NCBI GenBank assembly: GCA_029582265.1 | Contig: CM055828.1 | Span: 30,810,459-30,874,458, forward strand | Length of the DNA: 64,000 bases | Source of the DNA: Zoroaster sp. YZ-2022 | Lineage: Eukaryota > Echinodermata > Asteroidea > Forcipulatida > Zoroasteridae | Direction of reading: 5' to 3' | In this document: in pieces, positions 25,701-40,700 of the stretch | Numbering within the stretch: position 1 is the first letter of the stretch | Layout: every line of letters starts with the position of its first letter | Notes under the pieces: generated by a model | The model's input: the letters and a program-made list of their open reading frames with translations, nothing else | Databases searched by the model: none | Told to the model about the DNA's origin: nothing | Position numbers and translations under genes: made by a program

Positions 25701-28700
25701 TCCATTACAATCAACTTGCCACAACAGAATGGTTTAGAAGTCTCATTATTGCAGCTGGCATTAATTCATTATGCCCATGGATTATTGCACTCTGATGTGG
25801 AAAAGTATAAACCTTTCTGTAGCTGCAGCCATCTTTGTCAGGTTCCCTGTACTAAATATCAATGCATACAAGGGACCAGACTATTTTCCCTTCCAGACTC
25901 AGTTTGGTCATGTTCACTTATCTCTATACTAACTGGATAGGAGATCATGCCGATTGGCTGAAGCTCGTTGTTCGCCATCTTTGTTCCCCCAAGAAAGAAG
26001 GCGCATGCGTGACGGCTGGACAGGTTTACCGCTACCCGACCGACAACAATGCCGAGTGCTGCTGAACCAGTTGTTGTTATTGTCTGTATGCTGACATGAC
26101 ATTTGACTCTTGACCTTTTGGGGGAACCAACATGGCGGGCGGTTACTTCAACTTTTTATAGGCCAATCAGCGCCCATCTCCTATCCAGTTAGTATAGAGA
26201 TCAGTGGTCACGTTGATTGTTATTGAAGAAAAACAATATGGCTGTGCCGTGATATCGGTCTGTATGTCAGTATTTGGGCAACTTTGTTTGAGTTTTGTAT
26301 TTGTAACATTTTTTTTACTGTTTCTGTAATTGAAACACTCCACGGCCTAGTACATGTAGTTCAGATTAGTAGATTTACTCTTCCCCCGACCAGTCACAGA
26401 TTCAGACTCAGAGATTCAACTGTTGAATCTTTATGACCGAGTCTGCGATTAGAGTAGACCGAAGATCTGACATCACGCTTCGATGCACACGAAAGATGCC
26501 AGATACCAGCCTCTTAGTTTTGGGGAGATTCAACTTTGACCTTGGTTGGTAGCTCGCTCGTGAGCCTCGAAACGTGACGTCAGATCCCCGGCACAATGTA
26601 CATATCCTTGAATGGTACCCTCAGAGCCTTTTTTTATCCTTGACAGGATAAAGACAGGGGTCTGAATGGTACACCAGAAGCCTTTTTTTATCCTTGACAG
26701 GATAAAGACAGGGGACTGAATGGTACCCACAGAGCCTTTTTATATCCTTGATAGGATAAAGACAGGGGTCTGAATGGTACACCCGAAGCCATTTTTTAAT
26801 CCTTGATAGGATAAAGACAGCAATGGTACCGCCAAAGCCTTTTTTTATCCTTGATAGGATAAAGACAGGGGTCTGAATGGTACACCTGAAGCCTTTTTTA
26901 TCCTTGATAGGATAAAGACAAAGGACCAGTCTACGATTGGAGCTGCATAAAATGCCAGTTATGACTCTCAAGACAGAAAAGCACGCATGCGCAAGTCATT
27001 TCTAAGTCTTTGAGTGTATTTATTCAGTCGTAGAGTGTGTGGGTTGTTCTTAGATCCGATGGCTGCTTCTCAAGATCCCTGTCAGTTGTACTCGGGTCTT
27101 AAGGTGTGAGGTGGCCTTCAGATCCGACACCTTGATGAGAGTCTCAGTTGAACCGCAGTTGGATTGTAATGATTGAAGTGATCTAAAAGCTTGTTACTTT
27201 TGGTAAAAAGGTCTTCACAACTTAATGAGGAAAATAACTCATGCAAGTTTGAAATTAAAACCACTATGAAATAAAAAAACAAACATACATTATCATAGTC
27301 TTACATAAAACTTACTTGGTATAAATTTCATGATGGTCACAATCATCTCTTGAAATATTTCTATCATTTTAGTAAAATTACTGAACAATTTCCAAAATGG
27401 ATGTTTGACTTCAGGAGATGAAAAATCTCAGAATGATTAAAACTAAATCTGAATGGATTTTCACTATTTTCTTGAAAGTTTTAACACCATTTTCTTGTTA
27501 GCAACACAATGAAGTAAAGCTGAAACTTCCAGTTTGTTTTCTGAACATACAGTGTATGTCTTGCATACATGTATATCGTCACCAGTCTCATGAAGTGACA
27601 CAAACTTGCCCACCTGACAAAATTTACATTTGAAGAAAACGCCATTTGGAATTAGTCTCTTTTTGAAACACACGTTTCTTCATTAAAAATTAATATTTTT
27701 GAATTGTTGTTCCTTTGTGGTCTTTGTAAAACTTTATCGAATTATGGAAATATGTTTTGGACTCTCTGACGTTTTTAATAAACTAAGCAATTAACCACTG
27801 AAAACAATATGTTTGTGTTAGATTGTAAAAAAGAAAACTACAAAAAAACCTGGTTTGCATTTTCATGAAGTGACACATGGTTACGTATTTACTATGTGAA
27901 GTTTATGTCACCTTGTGAAAATGCAAAACCACTGCATGCTGTGTTTTTTTGCGCACTAAGGTTTGTGTCACTTCGTGAAAACGTTTTATTTTGTCGGCTG
28001 CGGCATTCACAGTGTATTGTCTATGGTGAATTGAGTTAGTGTCAGTTCGTGAAACGCAAATGTTCACTTTCACACAAGTTTTGTTTTTATTAATTGGTCA
28101 AATTAAGAAAGTAGCACACTTCCAGCTTCAAAACTTTGTGACATTGTAGCTTCTGAAACAAAAGAATACCCATATCTTGGGGTCACAATCACATCAAGTC
28201 TCACTTGGAACTCACACATACACAATATTATAAGTAAAGCAAACAAAACTCTGGGGTTTGTACGACGGAACCTTCACTCCTGTTCGAAGTTGGTAAAAAA
28301 CTTAACATACCAAACACTAGTACATCCATGCCTGGAGTATGGTGGGTCCATATGGGATCCTGATACAAGATAACTCATACTGAAGTTGGAAGCGGTACAA
28401 AATAGAAGTGCCCGCTTCGTCATTGGGGACTACGGGAGATACAGCAGCGTAACGGCAATGAAAGATCAACTGGGTTGGGAGCCTTTGGAGATTAGAAGGA
28501 AAGTGGCAAGAGTCACCATCTTCCATGAAGCCCTCCTGGGTCGCCTCGCCATACCGCTTCAAACGATCTTTTGCCCGGTCCCACGCTCATCTCGTCACTG
28601 TAAATTTATCCAAATCTCATGCAGTATTCATTTATACCCCGGACTCTGAAAGATTGGAATCTCTTACCACATCATATCACACAAATTGAAGATAAACAGA

Positions 28701-31700
28701 AAAGAAGAAAAAAATATGTAATTTTCTATACTTTGTGTCACTTCCAAACAAAATGTTGAAAATTCATTTACAATTTCTGCCACACGATCAGAATAGAATG
28801 CCTTTTTTCTTAGCCTATGCACTGCACAGAATGTTAATATTTTCAATCTAAAAAGATGATTTCATTTCTCAACAATTCAGAGAAAGTTTGATCCATGTAG
28901 TTGTCTCATGCATTTATAACTGTAAAATCTCATTGTAAATATTCATGCTAGGGTCCACCCATTAGGCCCCCCAAAAAAGAAGCCCTGTTTCTGGTCTCTG
29001 CGCGCGTCTCCTCAGACCCAAGCGTCAGCATTTTTAATTTTCTTTTTTGTTGTTGCTATGAAACGATGTCCAATTGCAGCCAAAATTGCTGGAGCGATTG
29101 GAATTCTGCCATGCTATGTTTAAAATGAAAGTTTGCCGGATCTGTGAGGTCTCTCTTTTGATAGCCACCATATTTTGTGTATGGGAAATTTGGTCTGGTC
29201 CCAATAACTGCGCATACATGTATTTCACTTGCTGGCAAAAAAAAAAGATTAAAACTTTTTTTTTAAAAAGAGAAAAAAGGGCGTCACTGCACCGATTTTG
29301 AAGCTGACCTATGACCAGAAACTGGAGACTTTTTTTTCTGGCCTTAAGCCACTTACTACTTTTTTTTTGCATTTATACTATAGGTCTATTTGTTTGTTAA
29401 GCAGTTTGAAAAATAATGCAAAATAATGGTTATTGGCTTTTATTGGTTCTTTCTTAAAGGCAAAATTATTACTTTTGTTCAATTAAAGAGGCACTCTAAG
29501 GTCAAATTCGGTTTTGTGATGCACTCATTTTCTACAGAGTCACTTATTAAAGTGTGAAAAAAATTACAAGTCTCTAACTTCACTTTAAAGTGGTGTAACA
29601 TATCATTTTATTTGATACCCTTTCAGAGTGATATTTGAAACATGACGTCACTATTTTCTTACGGTAAATGAGTCTGTAACATTCCATACTGGAATTTTTT
29701 GTTTGTAAAAAAGTCAATTTCAACGCCGATTTGATCAAATATTGTGGAGATTCAGGAATGAACTGCAAATTCACCGTACAACAATGTAGAGATCCATTTA
29801 TTTGAAATGTGACGTCACTGTTGTCTTTGGATATTAACAAATTTCACACAGGAAGGTTATCAAATAAAATGACATTTTACATCACTTTAACGTGAGGTTA
29901 GAGACTAATTTTGTTTGTAATTTTTTCACACTTTAATAAGGACTCTAGTTATTGGAAAATCACAAAACTAAATTTGACCTTAGAGCCCCTCTTTAACAAA
30001 AGTGCACTTTTGAATTATAATATCATCCCATAGACATGAACAAAATCAGTTACATGATATCAACCTGTATTCAGTCAGGGAAAACTGAAGCACATATATA
30101 TATCTTATTTCCCTTCATGCTTACAAGCATCAAGGCAAATCGTGGGCACCACAACCACAAAAACAAGAGGAAACAACAGTGACTCATCACAAGGAAATGT
30201 ACTGTACTAAGCTGAGACAGCAACCCATGCACATCTGCAAGATAAATTGTATAAAATATATATATAATCATCAATGGAAATAGAAGACCCGTGCCATCTG
30301 GCACGATGTAGCGGATTTTCAGCTCAGCATTTCAGACGCAATGAGCATTCAGAAGACCCGGTTATCCCTACCCCTGCGGGTGGGGGGGGGGGGGGGTTCA
30401 TGCGCGCCCTATTCATCTAACAGAAGAAGTAAAAATACCCCTCTGCCTCCTGTAGCCAAATGTTGCGGAATTACCCACATTTACGATAAGTGCCCTTATC
30501 CTCTTACTGTGTATCACTGATGTTATTTTTCGTTGAGTTCTGTGTTCCCTGAAGGTTTCTAGACTAATGTTGTAAAGAGGCAATTGAAACTTGGGTGTCG
30601 GCAGCACATGATTCTGTCTCCATGACTGCTGACAGTATCTATTATTGTATTTCCTATAAAGGTTTGGCCATAAACTAAACATGGAAATTGCTTCTTTTTT
30701 TTTTACATGTACATCGTCTATCATTCATAATTGAGAAAAATTTCTTGACAATGAAGAGAAATCCGGATATTTACTGGATTGTAAACTAAACATGAATAAA
30801 TGTAAAGTCATCCATGTAAAATTTCATTGAAGAGAATACTAAATAATAATATTGAATATGTTTAAAGGTAAGTACCATGTTGGGGTATGTTGGCAAAACT
30901 GCTTCTATGAATATGCTTACTCTCTATAATAGGGGTGTGATTTGACAAAAGTTTAAAAAAATCCTGGAAAATGGATAATGTGTCCGAGTCTCCCTTTGAT
31001 CTAGAGGACAAAGCCCCCTGAAACTCCTGGATGTTTAATTTTGGAGGATTTACAGACTCTCCGCATCCCCACAAACAAGAAACTAAAGGTTTAGGCCACA
31101 ATACAGGCTACTTCTTTCTTTCCTTGGTTGGCTACTTCTCATCTTTCAAGAAAATTTTGAGGCAAAGGGAGATTTGGTAAAAAAAATCCTGAGAAATCAC
31201 AGGAATGTTATAAATCAAGAATACTTGAAACAACCAACCTGTGACAGTTTCAGATAATAATGTTGTGTTGTTAAGATGACGATAGTGAAAATGCATTCAG
31301 ATTTTGATGTATTCCTTCTAATTAATGAGGAATTTAGGAAAAAAAATACCCTTTCCAATAAACTTTCACTTTTCTTAATGATGACAGCATATCAGACAAC
31401 GTTATTTCCAGGGAAGATTGATATTATCAAGAGCTTAACACCAAGTACATTGAAGTTTTACATTAAAATGTTTTGATGCAAAATAATGGTTCTTGGCCTT
31501 ACGTTTCAAATCTAGCAGGTTCCTTCTCAAAGGAAAGAACCTGCTAGGTTCGAAACGTAAGGCCAATAACAATTATTTTGCATTTATACAACAGGTCTTA
31601 TAGGTTAGTAAGCAGTTTTCAACAGCTAATTCTCTATTTAAAATGTTTTGAATTATTTTTGGAATTACTGATTCTTTCCCATACATGTACATGTATCTCT

Positions 31701-34700
31701 ACGGTAGACAATACCTCAAAACTAATTTCCTGATGTCATCCACCCTACTATTAGCATTGTGCATGGATGGACAATTTTCGCAAAAGAATTAGCAGCCGGT
31801 AAAAATGTTCCATCTAAAAATAGCCCAGGGCACAAAAAAAAAAAAAAAGTCAATTTATGATTCGAGGGGAGCAATAAACATGATAAGTCAAAGTGAACAT
31901 GTAAATTCCAAAGCTTTAGAGCTTTTAAAAGCTTGAGGGCTAGTTGATATGAGGTACATGTATGTAATTAGTTCTTCAATTAAAAATTGACAGTAGCAGT
32001 CATACATGAATGTGAGCATGGAACTCAAGAGCTTTCATGAAATCAGGGAATAACTGTTTGTCTTTAGTTGGTTCCTTTATCATCTTGTCAGTTTTGATCC
32101 TGCGGCAAAGATGGCGTGTCAAACTTTTATTCAAATTAACCCTCCTATGGTTTGACCTTTCAAAACCTTTCAAAATCTGCTTACGGGTCAAAATGGCTAT
32201 CAATTATTATGAACCCTTTAAAACCCTCCAGAATTTGTTGCTACTGAACAACCACACCTTTCAATACCCTTTGAAAGGTATTGAAACATTTCAACACCAG
32301 TTTGTTCAGAGAGTATATGTATACACCTTTCAAAACCTTTCATATGTCCCTTTTGTCAGACAGTTTTCTCACCTTTCAAAACCCTTCAGTACAGCAAACT
32401 TGAAAGGTTTTGAAAGGTCTGACAATTCTATGGCAACTGCACTGTACATAGGAGGGTTAATAAAAGCCATCTCAATTTTGTATAAAAAAAATCAAATATT
32501 AAGTCTTATTTGTGTGGAAAAAGAACAAGAAAGAAACCAACAAAATACATGTATGTCCACATTTAAAACAGATGAAATATTCCGACTTAGTCCTTTCAGT
32601 CTGCGTGACGCAAATACAAATTTCTACACTCTGATTGGTTCAATCCCATGTCACGCAGTTACACTGTAATCTCACATCCTGTATCTAATAACAGCTAGCG
32701 TTCAACATGAATCTTCACCAGCCGGTCTTTACCACAGCCGTTAATGCACCCCGACATGATCCCGTTTCGTCCAACCAGATTGTCTCAACTGTCTTGGGCA
32801 TTTGAATTAATTTGATTAAAAAGGGAATAAAAGTTCTACGTGCAGTCTTTACCGCAGGAGAGATGAAAACCTGTGGGGTCATGGCCACGGGTCTAACTGC
32901 TTCTATTTCCATTTCTATTTCTATGCTGGAACTCGTTGAAAGCCTGTTCAGTAACTTAACGAGGATCTGTGGTGCAAGTAAGCGCTGTGATACTGTTTGT
33001 GTAAGAGCGCTATATAAATGCCTTCATTGTATTGTATTGTATTGTATTGTATTGTGGTGCCTCAAAATGGTGGACACTTGTCTAAACGTGCTCTCTATAT
33101 ACATATGTGGTGCAAGTAAAAATCCGCTCCTATCTATAGGAACTGATGGCTCCCTTGAACTGCTCCACTGTGGGCAGTTCAATGATGTTTTGGGGGAGCG
33201 CATCCCAGTCACTCAGAGTTCTCGGGAAGAAACTCTGCTTGTAGCTGTCTGATGTACATGTATGCTTACTTTCTCTCAATCTTACACAAATAAAATAACC
33301 TCAATACGAAGGCAGTGAGAAAAGTGTTGACTTTTTTTTTTATAGAAAAACACTTTTTGTGAATGTGCACATTTGTTGGTTTTCTCCGACAGGAGAACAG
33401 TTCAGACAGAATAATACAGAATGTACGTATTTTGGCTGGAAGTCTGTTTTTCATTGCTAAGTAAAATGTTCAGCTTAGGCACTGAAATTGGCCATATTTA
33501 ATCTACCAACTTCTAGGCATGAAGCTGAACAATTTTTTTTTTAAAGGAAAATATTTTGGATTCAGATCGCGGTCTGGAAGGGCCCTGAAAATCATTCTAC
33601 ATGTACATTGTAGAAGATCTATCTGTAGTGCAGTCTGAGCAGGTTTTAAAGGGGGAAATTAATTTAAAATAAACAGTTGTATTTAAATTAGGGCTGTGTG
33701 TTTTCAAATAATTTGGTAACCCGATATTCGGATTTTGATTTTGATCAAATATTCGATATTCGAAGGCCACCGATTGTAAATTGTGCCACGTGATAAAATG
33801 AGCACGCACAATATGGTGGCGCCAAAAAATGTACTAAACAAATGTCGCCCGGACTAGGATGGACTTGCTAGGTGGTGACCAAGTGTAGACAAGAGGATGA
33901 TTGGGGGGGGGGGGGGGGAGATAATGATGGAAGCGCCAATATAAAGCGAAAAAAAATTCATCAAAACTTAATTTTTTTCTTCGAATATTCAAACTGGAAA
34001 AAACCAACCGGATATTCGAACCATCGATCGAATATTCAAATATTCGGCACAGCCCTAATTTAAATACTAAATAAATAAATAAATAAACCTGGAAATTTGT
34101 TCTGCAGAAGATTTGTCTGCCTGCAACTTCACATCAAGTAAGTATTGGGATAATAATTTGATAATTTACCAGATACCATTGTACCAATAACATGTATGTT
34201 GTACATTCCCCTTTATGGAAATAAAAGATAATGGCAAGCTATAATGTAAGTTGCCGATGACAGTTTATCTTTGTAACCCAGGGGGGGAAATGTTCATTCC
34301 TTATAACTCTAATAAATACACGCAGGAACGATTCTTCACGTTTTTAGCTCCAGAGAGCCTTACAGCAGAATACACGTATGTCGTTGTATCACTTTGTGCT
34401 GAAACACAAAGGCAAAAGCCCCTGGGTATGATCAGTTTCAGAAGATCAACAAATTTTCACAGATTAGTTTTATGACATATTGAAAACTTGAGAGTTGTAA
34501 TGAAGTACATATACATATTCCCTTCCAATTGCCAATATTGTACTAAATTGAACTAATTTTTTTGCGATTATTATTTTATGTTTATTTCCGTTTTGTTTTT
34601 AAATTGACAACAATATTTTGACAAAAAGGAAGACCTCCCAACATAGGGCTAAATAGATCAGTTAATAGCGCACATAAAATATCATATGATTTATTATTTT

Positions 34701-37700
34701 AAGAGAGGTTTTATCACATGTACACGTATTTCTGTGACCTAAAATAGATGCAAGTTACAGCTACCACTGTTGATTCATTTAGCTGCTATTTTTAGCAATC
34801 CCAAGCCTTGAAAATAATTTATGAGTCCCATGTGTTGTCAAAAGTCGGACACTATGGGGCCTGGGAAATTTCTCCTGAATGAAAATATTAATATGCTTCT
34901 GTTGAAATGAATGAATTTTAGATGATTTTTTTTCCCCTTAGAAATGCCAACTCAATCTCCCTTGACTCTGTACAACTAAACAGGTTTCGACCTTAAAGAC
35001 AGCATAAGGTAATATGCCTATGAATGCATCCATACTTTATAAGAATCTAAAATATACACAATGAATGTACAGTTGCATGTACATGTATTTAAAAACCGAC
35101 CTGTGAAGTCTTCAGCTTTTTTCATTGTGTCGTTCACAAGATAGTAGTGAATAAGATAATAATAATAAATGTATTCAGATTGTCCGTATTCATTCCAACG
35201 TGGAATTTCCGCCTTTGGTTTTAGAAATCTTAGGCCAATTTTATTAGTTGGTTTACGGATGCAGCGACTTATTTTGTTGAAAAATCGAAAGAAATAAAAA
35301 TTGGAAATCCATACTTTTTTCTTTTTGTTTTGCCCGGCGACGAATATTCAAACATTGGTCCGAATATTTGATTTTTTTATTTTATTTTTTTTTCTCCTAT
35401 CTGACAACCTTTTTCAGCACCTAAAAAATCCGTAAACCAACTAATAAAATTGGAATGGCCTTACAGGGACAGTATCGTCACAATCAACGTGGAATCGGAG
35501 TGCTAGTTTTAGACTACATGTAACTCAGTGACTGAAAATAATGCCCCATATGATAAGGTCATGTTACCCTTGCTGTTGTATAAATGAGCCAATAATTTTT
35601 AGTCACTGTGTTCATCTTAGGACACCGATTCCATGCGCTGTCTGCTCTGATCGTGATGATATTGTCCCTTTAAATGATAGCACCCGAGACCGAAATATTT
35701 AAGCGATGTTGTTGTTTTTTTAAACTGGAATCATTTATGTTTTCGGAAATTACAAATAGGGTAAATTGGCTTTTGCGATGGTCTGCTTGCGAAAAGCTAG
35801 TTGAAACAATGCTACATTGTACAGAGATAGATCAACATAAACAGCAAGAGTGGCTTTAAACCTCTGGTCATAAGAAAAAGTGGAACCTTTGAAATGAGAG
35901 TTTTCATCAAAATACATACAGTACACCAAGTAAGGAAAAAAAAACTTGGAAGAGTGAAAATGCAGGCAGACTAGTTTAACGTCAAGTTCACTAGTCCGGC
36001 TGGCCTTTAGTTAAGGCCCATGCGACAAACCGGAACACCACGCACGAAAAAACACCACGCACGCAAGAGTGGCCTTCATCAGTCCGTTCTGTGGTCTTAT
36101 GTTTTTCTGTATATTTCTCTACTGATTTGGTAGAGAAATGTTAATACATAATGCATAAGGTAATTAATTTGTTATGGTAGCACTTATTTAAATATAGACG
36201 AGCCCAACATTTTGCTTACGGTGATTGGTTTAAGTAAATTTGCATACTTAAGTTATTCATTTTGCTGGAGGTTAATGAATACATGTGTAATTCAGTAGTA
36301 GCATTCTCAGAACGGACTGGAAGGCGCTTGTGGATTCACCACTCGCGATCATATACATTGTCTTTTTATAGGGTGTTCTGGGTTGCCGTGTGTACTTTTG
36401 ATTCAAGGCTATAGCCCAGCCAGCTAGTGAAAAAAAACCTGCATACAATACTTTTTTATACAATATTTTTTATTGAGGATTAAAAGTTATAATTTTTTTT
36501 ATTCAGTGTACAGCACAGTCAATAATGGCAAAGGACATTATTTTTTCACGCAATTTTATTTAGTTTTGTTTTCTTGCTAAAAATGTCATCATGTCGGACG
36601 GAATCGATAGAAATGAGTTTTTCCAGGAATCTGAAGAAGACATTTTAATTTTATCAGCACTTAAAGGAATGAAAAAAAGTTAAAGGCAACATATCAACAA
36701 GAGTAACAATAATTCTTTATGTTAATTTTAGGTATAAGCTTTGAATATCTAACATATATCGTTATTTTTTTAGGGACTTTTCATTTTTGAAATGAATGGA
36801 AAAAAAAAAAATGAAAATTCCAAATCTAAAATCTCAGAGTTCGCAGTATAAAAAAAAACCTACCTGGCATTCGTTAGCATTGACGAGTTGACCCTCGAGG
36901 TCAAAGGCCGCTGGTACACTGCCACCCTTTTCCCAAGTGTCACCCCCATCGTCACTGTAAATGACCATGGAGCGGCTCTGGGCACTGTAAAAACAGTCAA
37001 AGAACTCTAAAATCTTGTGCTTGATTTCTGATAAAAAACCTGAAGGAAAAAAGAGAAGAAAAAAAATGAAAAATCAACAATGGCAAAAGACATAAAGCAA
37101 ACGAACAAATGAACGATGAAAAAACAAATAAACTAATTAACAAACACAACAACAAACAAAAAGACATACAGTGTACAAGCAAACAAGCAAACAAGCAAAC
37201 AAATAAACAAATCAATCAATCAAGTGTCATATTTTTGGTGTGGTTCTACATCAAGTGGAAAGGCCATTCCAACATTTCCAAAAGTAGGAAATCTGCCATT
37301 TATTGGCGAATTTGTGATAAACAAGTCCGTTTTCATTATATCTAGCTAGACATTAGTGTTGGGATGGTTAACCGACCAAAACTGCGCAAGCCATTTATAA
37401 ATTAGCTAACCAGCTAACGGAAACCAATATTTAAAATATACGACCAAAACCTTTGGAAGAATTTTCCACCCATTTTGTTGTTCTAGACTTTCTTTTTTGC
37501 TGCAATGGTTATTAAAACAATCATTGCAGAAGTTTATTGATGCTTTTTGATTGAAAATTTATTTGTACGCAGATTGTGCCATTTGCCGACGATCTAGTTT
37601 GTGTGGCTGTCAGGTGCCGACGTTTGGTCAACCAACCGTGAAAGATTTGGTTAAACAATTAACAAACTAACCGTTAACTCCTAACACCACTAGACGTACT

Positions 37701-40700
37701 GTACATGTACAGGTTCAAACTGAACTAGTCATGACTGAAGTGAAACACACCAAAGACATCATCATCATACTTATTGTATAATGTAGTAACCATTTAAACC
37801 ACAATTTTACAAAACACTGCTGGCGCACGCATGCAATCCTCAAAGACGCCCCCAACCTGACTGCAAGGTCCTCCTGATGGTCCAAGAATCTTGCGGTTAA
37901 ATCCAGCCCATCCTACGATCATTAAGCATCTGCACACCAGCAGTTAGTGTTTCACATCAGAGTAAAATTTTGGTTAAAATATATATGCACTATATATGTA
38001 CATAATTTATAGCTACATGTACATGTACATGTATACATGTATGTATACAAACAGCACGGTGATGATAGTGAATCTTTAAAGCGTGATTTATTTATAATGA
38101 GATGACAAAGCATGCACTAGATATTATACTGCACCTAACGGACCTGATGTGTATTGTACATGTATAAATACAAACATATATGTACACACAACATGATTAT
38201 ATACATGTTTGTATAATGATAAACGTGAGAAAGATGACAAGCCAAACTTAAGTGGATTTTTTAATGAGGAAATTAATTGACTCGTGCTGGATTCTGAATA
38301 AGCTGGTGGTGGAATTTAATAACGTGTACGAAGTACAAACATATGACATAAAACACAATAAAGGGGGCCACTTTCCTACCGTCACGTTAGCAGTTTTTCT
38401 AATGGTTGTAATTTTTTTTTTAAATATCTGAAACCACCCAAAAAGAATTTCAACATTTGAATAGACATGCATGCTTATCCTAAAGATAATTTGAGTTGAT
38501 TATTACTATATCTTTTTTTAATTACCCTAAAATTTCCATCAACAAATGGACGGAAAAGTGAGGTAACTTTTTCCGTCCAATTTTTATGGAAATTTGAGGG
38601 TAAAAAAATAAATAAAAAAATAAAAAAATAAAATAAATCAACTCAAATTAGTTCTAGTATAAGCCTGCATGTCCATTCACATGTTGAAACACTTTTTGGT
38701 CGGTTTCAGGTACTTAAAAATAAATAACAACCATTGGAAAAACTGCTAATGTGACGGATGCAAAGTGGCCCCCTTTATTGTGTTTATAAATGTCATATAC
38801 AGTACATGTATATGAACTATTTAACCAGTACACGTTTCATACATGCATGTGTACAGTGTACATTATGTCCCTTAATTTAACCCTAACTCCCTAGACAACA
38901 AAGCCAGTTGGAGAATTTTGAAGGATTTTTATTGTTTTAGTACAATGGCTCTAGAGGGAGTTAGGGTTAAAAGCCAGTATTTACATTTGGTAAATTGCAT
39001 AATTCACACTTCAAGAATGAAGGAGATACACTGTTAAAATACCAATCTATGATTGAAGTTTCACCTTATTTCAATGTGTCATTCAGGTTTTGTGTATTCA
39101 TGTTAACATGGGATTTATGTCCACAGAGAACAAACATTCATTTGTGAAATAATTTCATTAATCGTAGAGATATTTCAAGGAACATGTATGTTTGACAGCA
39201 TGATTAAGTAAGTAACATGTAAATTTGTTATCATTTAAATGTTGTTTTTTCTGTGATAACCAATAGTGTATACAGTGGCTTCAAAGGCATTAAACACAAT
39301 AAGAACCCTCCTACTATAGCTGAACTTTAGTGGCAAGTACAAAATGTACAGGTGTATAGTGGTCAAAACCAGTCAACTGCCTGTTTTGACTGTTGACCCA
39401 AATGTTCACCCAAACAGGGACATTTTTGACTGGTTTTTACTGTCATTTTTTACCACTCTCAACAGAGGTTTGACAGTGCTCGACTTTTAAGTGCACAAGA
39501 TATACCTTGGCAAGTATATCAACATTTTGACTGATTTTTTACCCTTGCAGTCATACATGTAGGAGGGTTAGTGACGTTGGCAAAATGTTTCTTAAAGTAA
39601 GTTTGCTGTACATTTTTTACCACTCTCAACAGTACAAGACAATGCTTTTACCAGTCAAAAACGGTCGACTCATTTTGACCTGTAAATGTACGTACTTACT
39701 ACACGTGAGGTTTGACAGTGCTTGACTTTTAAGTGCACAAGCTACATGTATACCTTGGCAAGTATATCAACATTTTGACTGATTTTTTACCCTTGCAGTC
39801 ATAGGAGGGTTAGTGACGTTGGCAAAATGTTTCTTAAAGTAAGTTTGTTGTACACTTTAAATGTACACTTTATATTTATCAACTAAAGATTTTTTAAGGA
39901 ATGGGTTAATAGATTTTTTCCCATGGTGGAATAGTCACACAATTTTCGAAAGGTTTCACTCCAAGTTTAGCGATCTATTCTCAAATAATGTTGTAATGAA
40001 ATACAAATGGGACAGCTGGCCAATTTTTATTTTTTTAAATTAATTTAAAACAAATTCTGGACAAATTATGCAAATTTACTGTCAGATTCTAATTATTGTT
40101 TCAACTTAAATACTTGTCTACAGCCAATGAAGCCTCTTTACGTTTCAGTTATTGAATGATGTCGATTAGATGGGTCAAATAAGCATAAGTGACTAAGTCG
40201 ACCATAATTACAAGTTATAATCAAATTATTTAAAAAAATATATATACTAATACACTAAAAATACTTTATCAGTATACAAATTTGAAGAAAAAAAAGAGAT
40301 AATAGTTCAGAATAACATGTCTTCTGACTATAAGCATCCAAATTACAATGATGAAAGATGAGTAAAGACTGTTTGTGGTGACACCATGTGAAATTCTCAA
40401 ATTGCGTAGTAATTAGTTCTGAAAAGAACTGGAAGTTACAACCCGACATTTCAATCAGTATGCTCTGATCATCTTCAGGAGAAAGCGGAAAATGGCCATA
40501 GGGCATGTCCCATCTGCTATGATCTTAACCCATGTTATGATCTTAACCCATCTACAATATATCAACCTAAATTTCAGAACAATGCAAAATATTGATAAAT
40601 TCAAAGGTAAGACTGTCATTGGATGTTTTGCAAAATATTGATAAATTCAAAGGTAAGACTGTCATTGGATGTTTTGCAAAATATTGATAAATTCAAAGGT

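Noticed and set aside
26612..26935. CRISPR-like alternation of hairpin repeats and spacers
   Set aside because: The spacers are near-copies of each other and the setting is a eukaryotic intron; it is a simple minisatellite.
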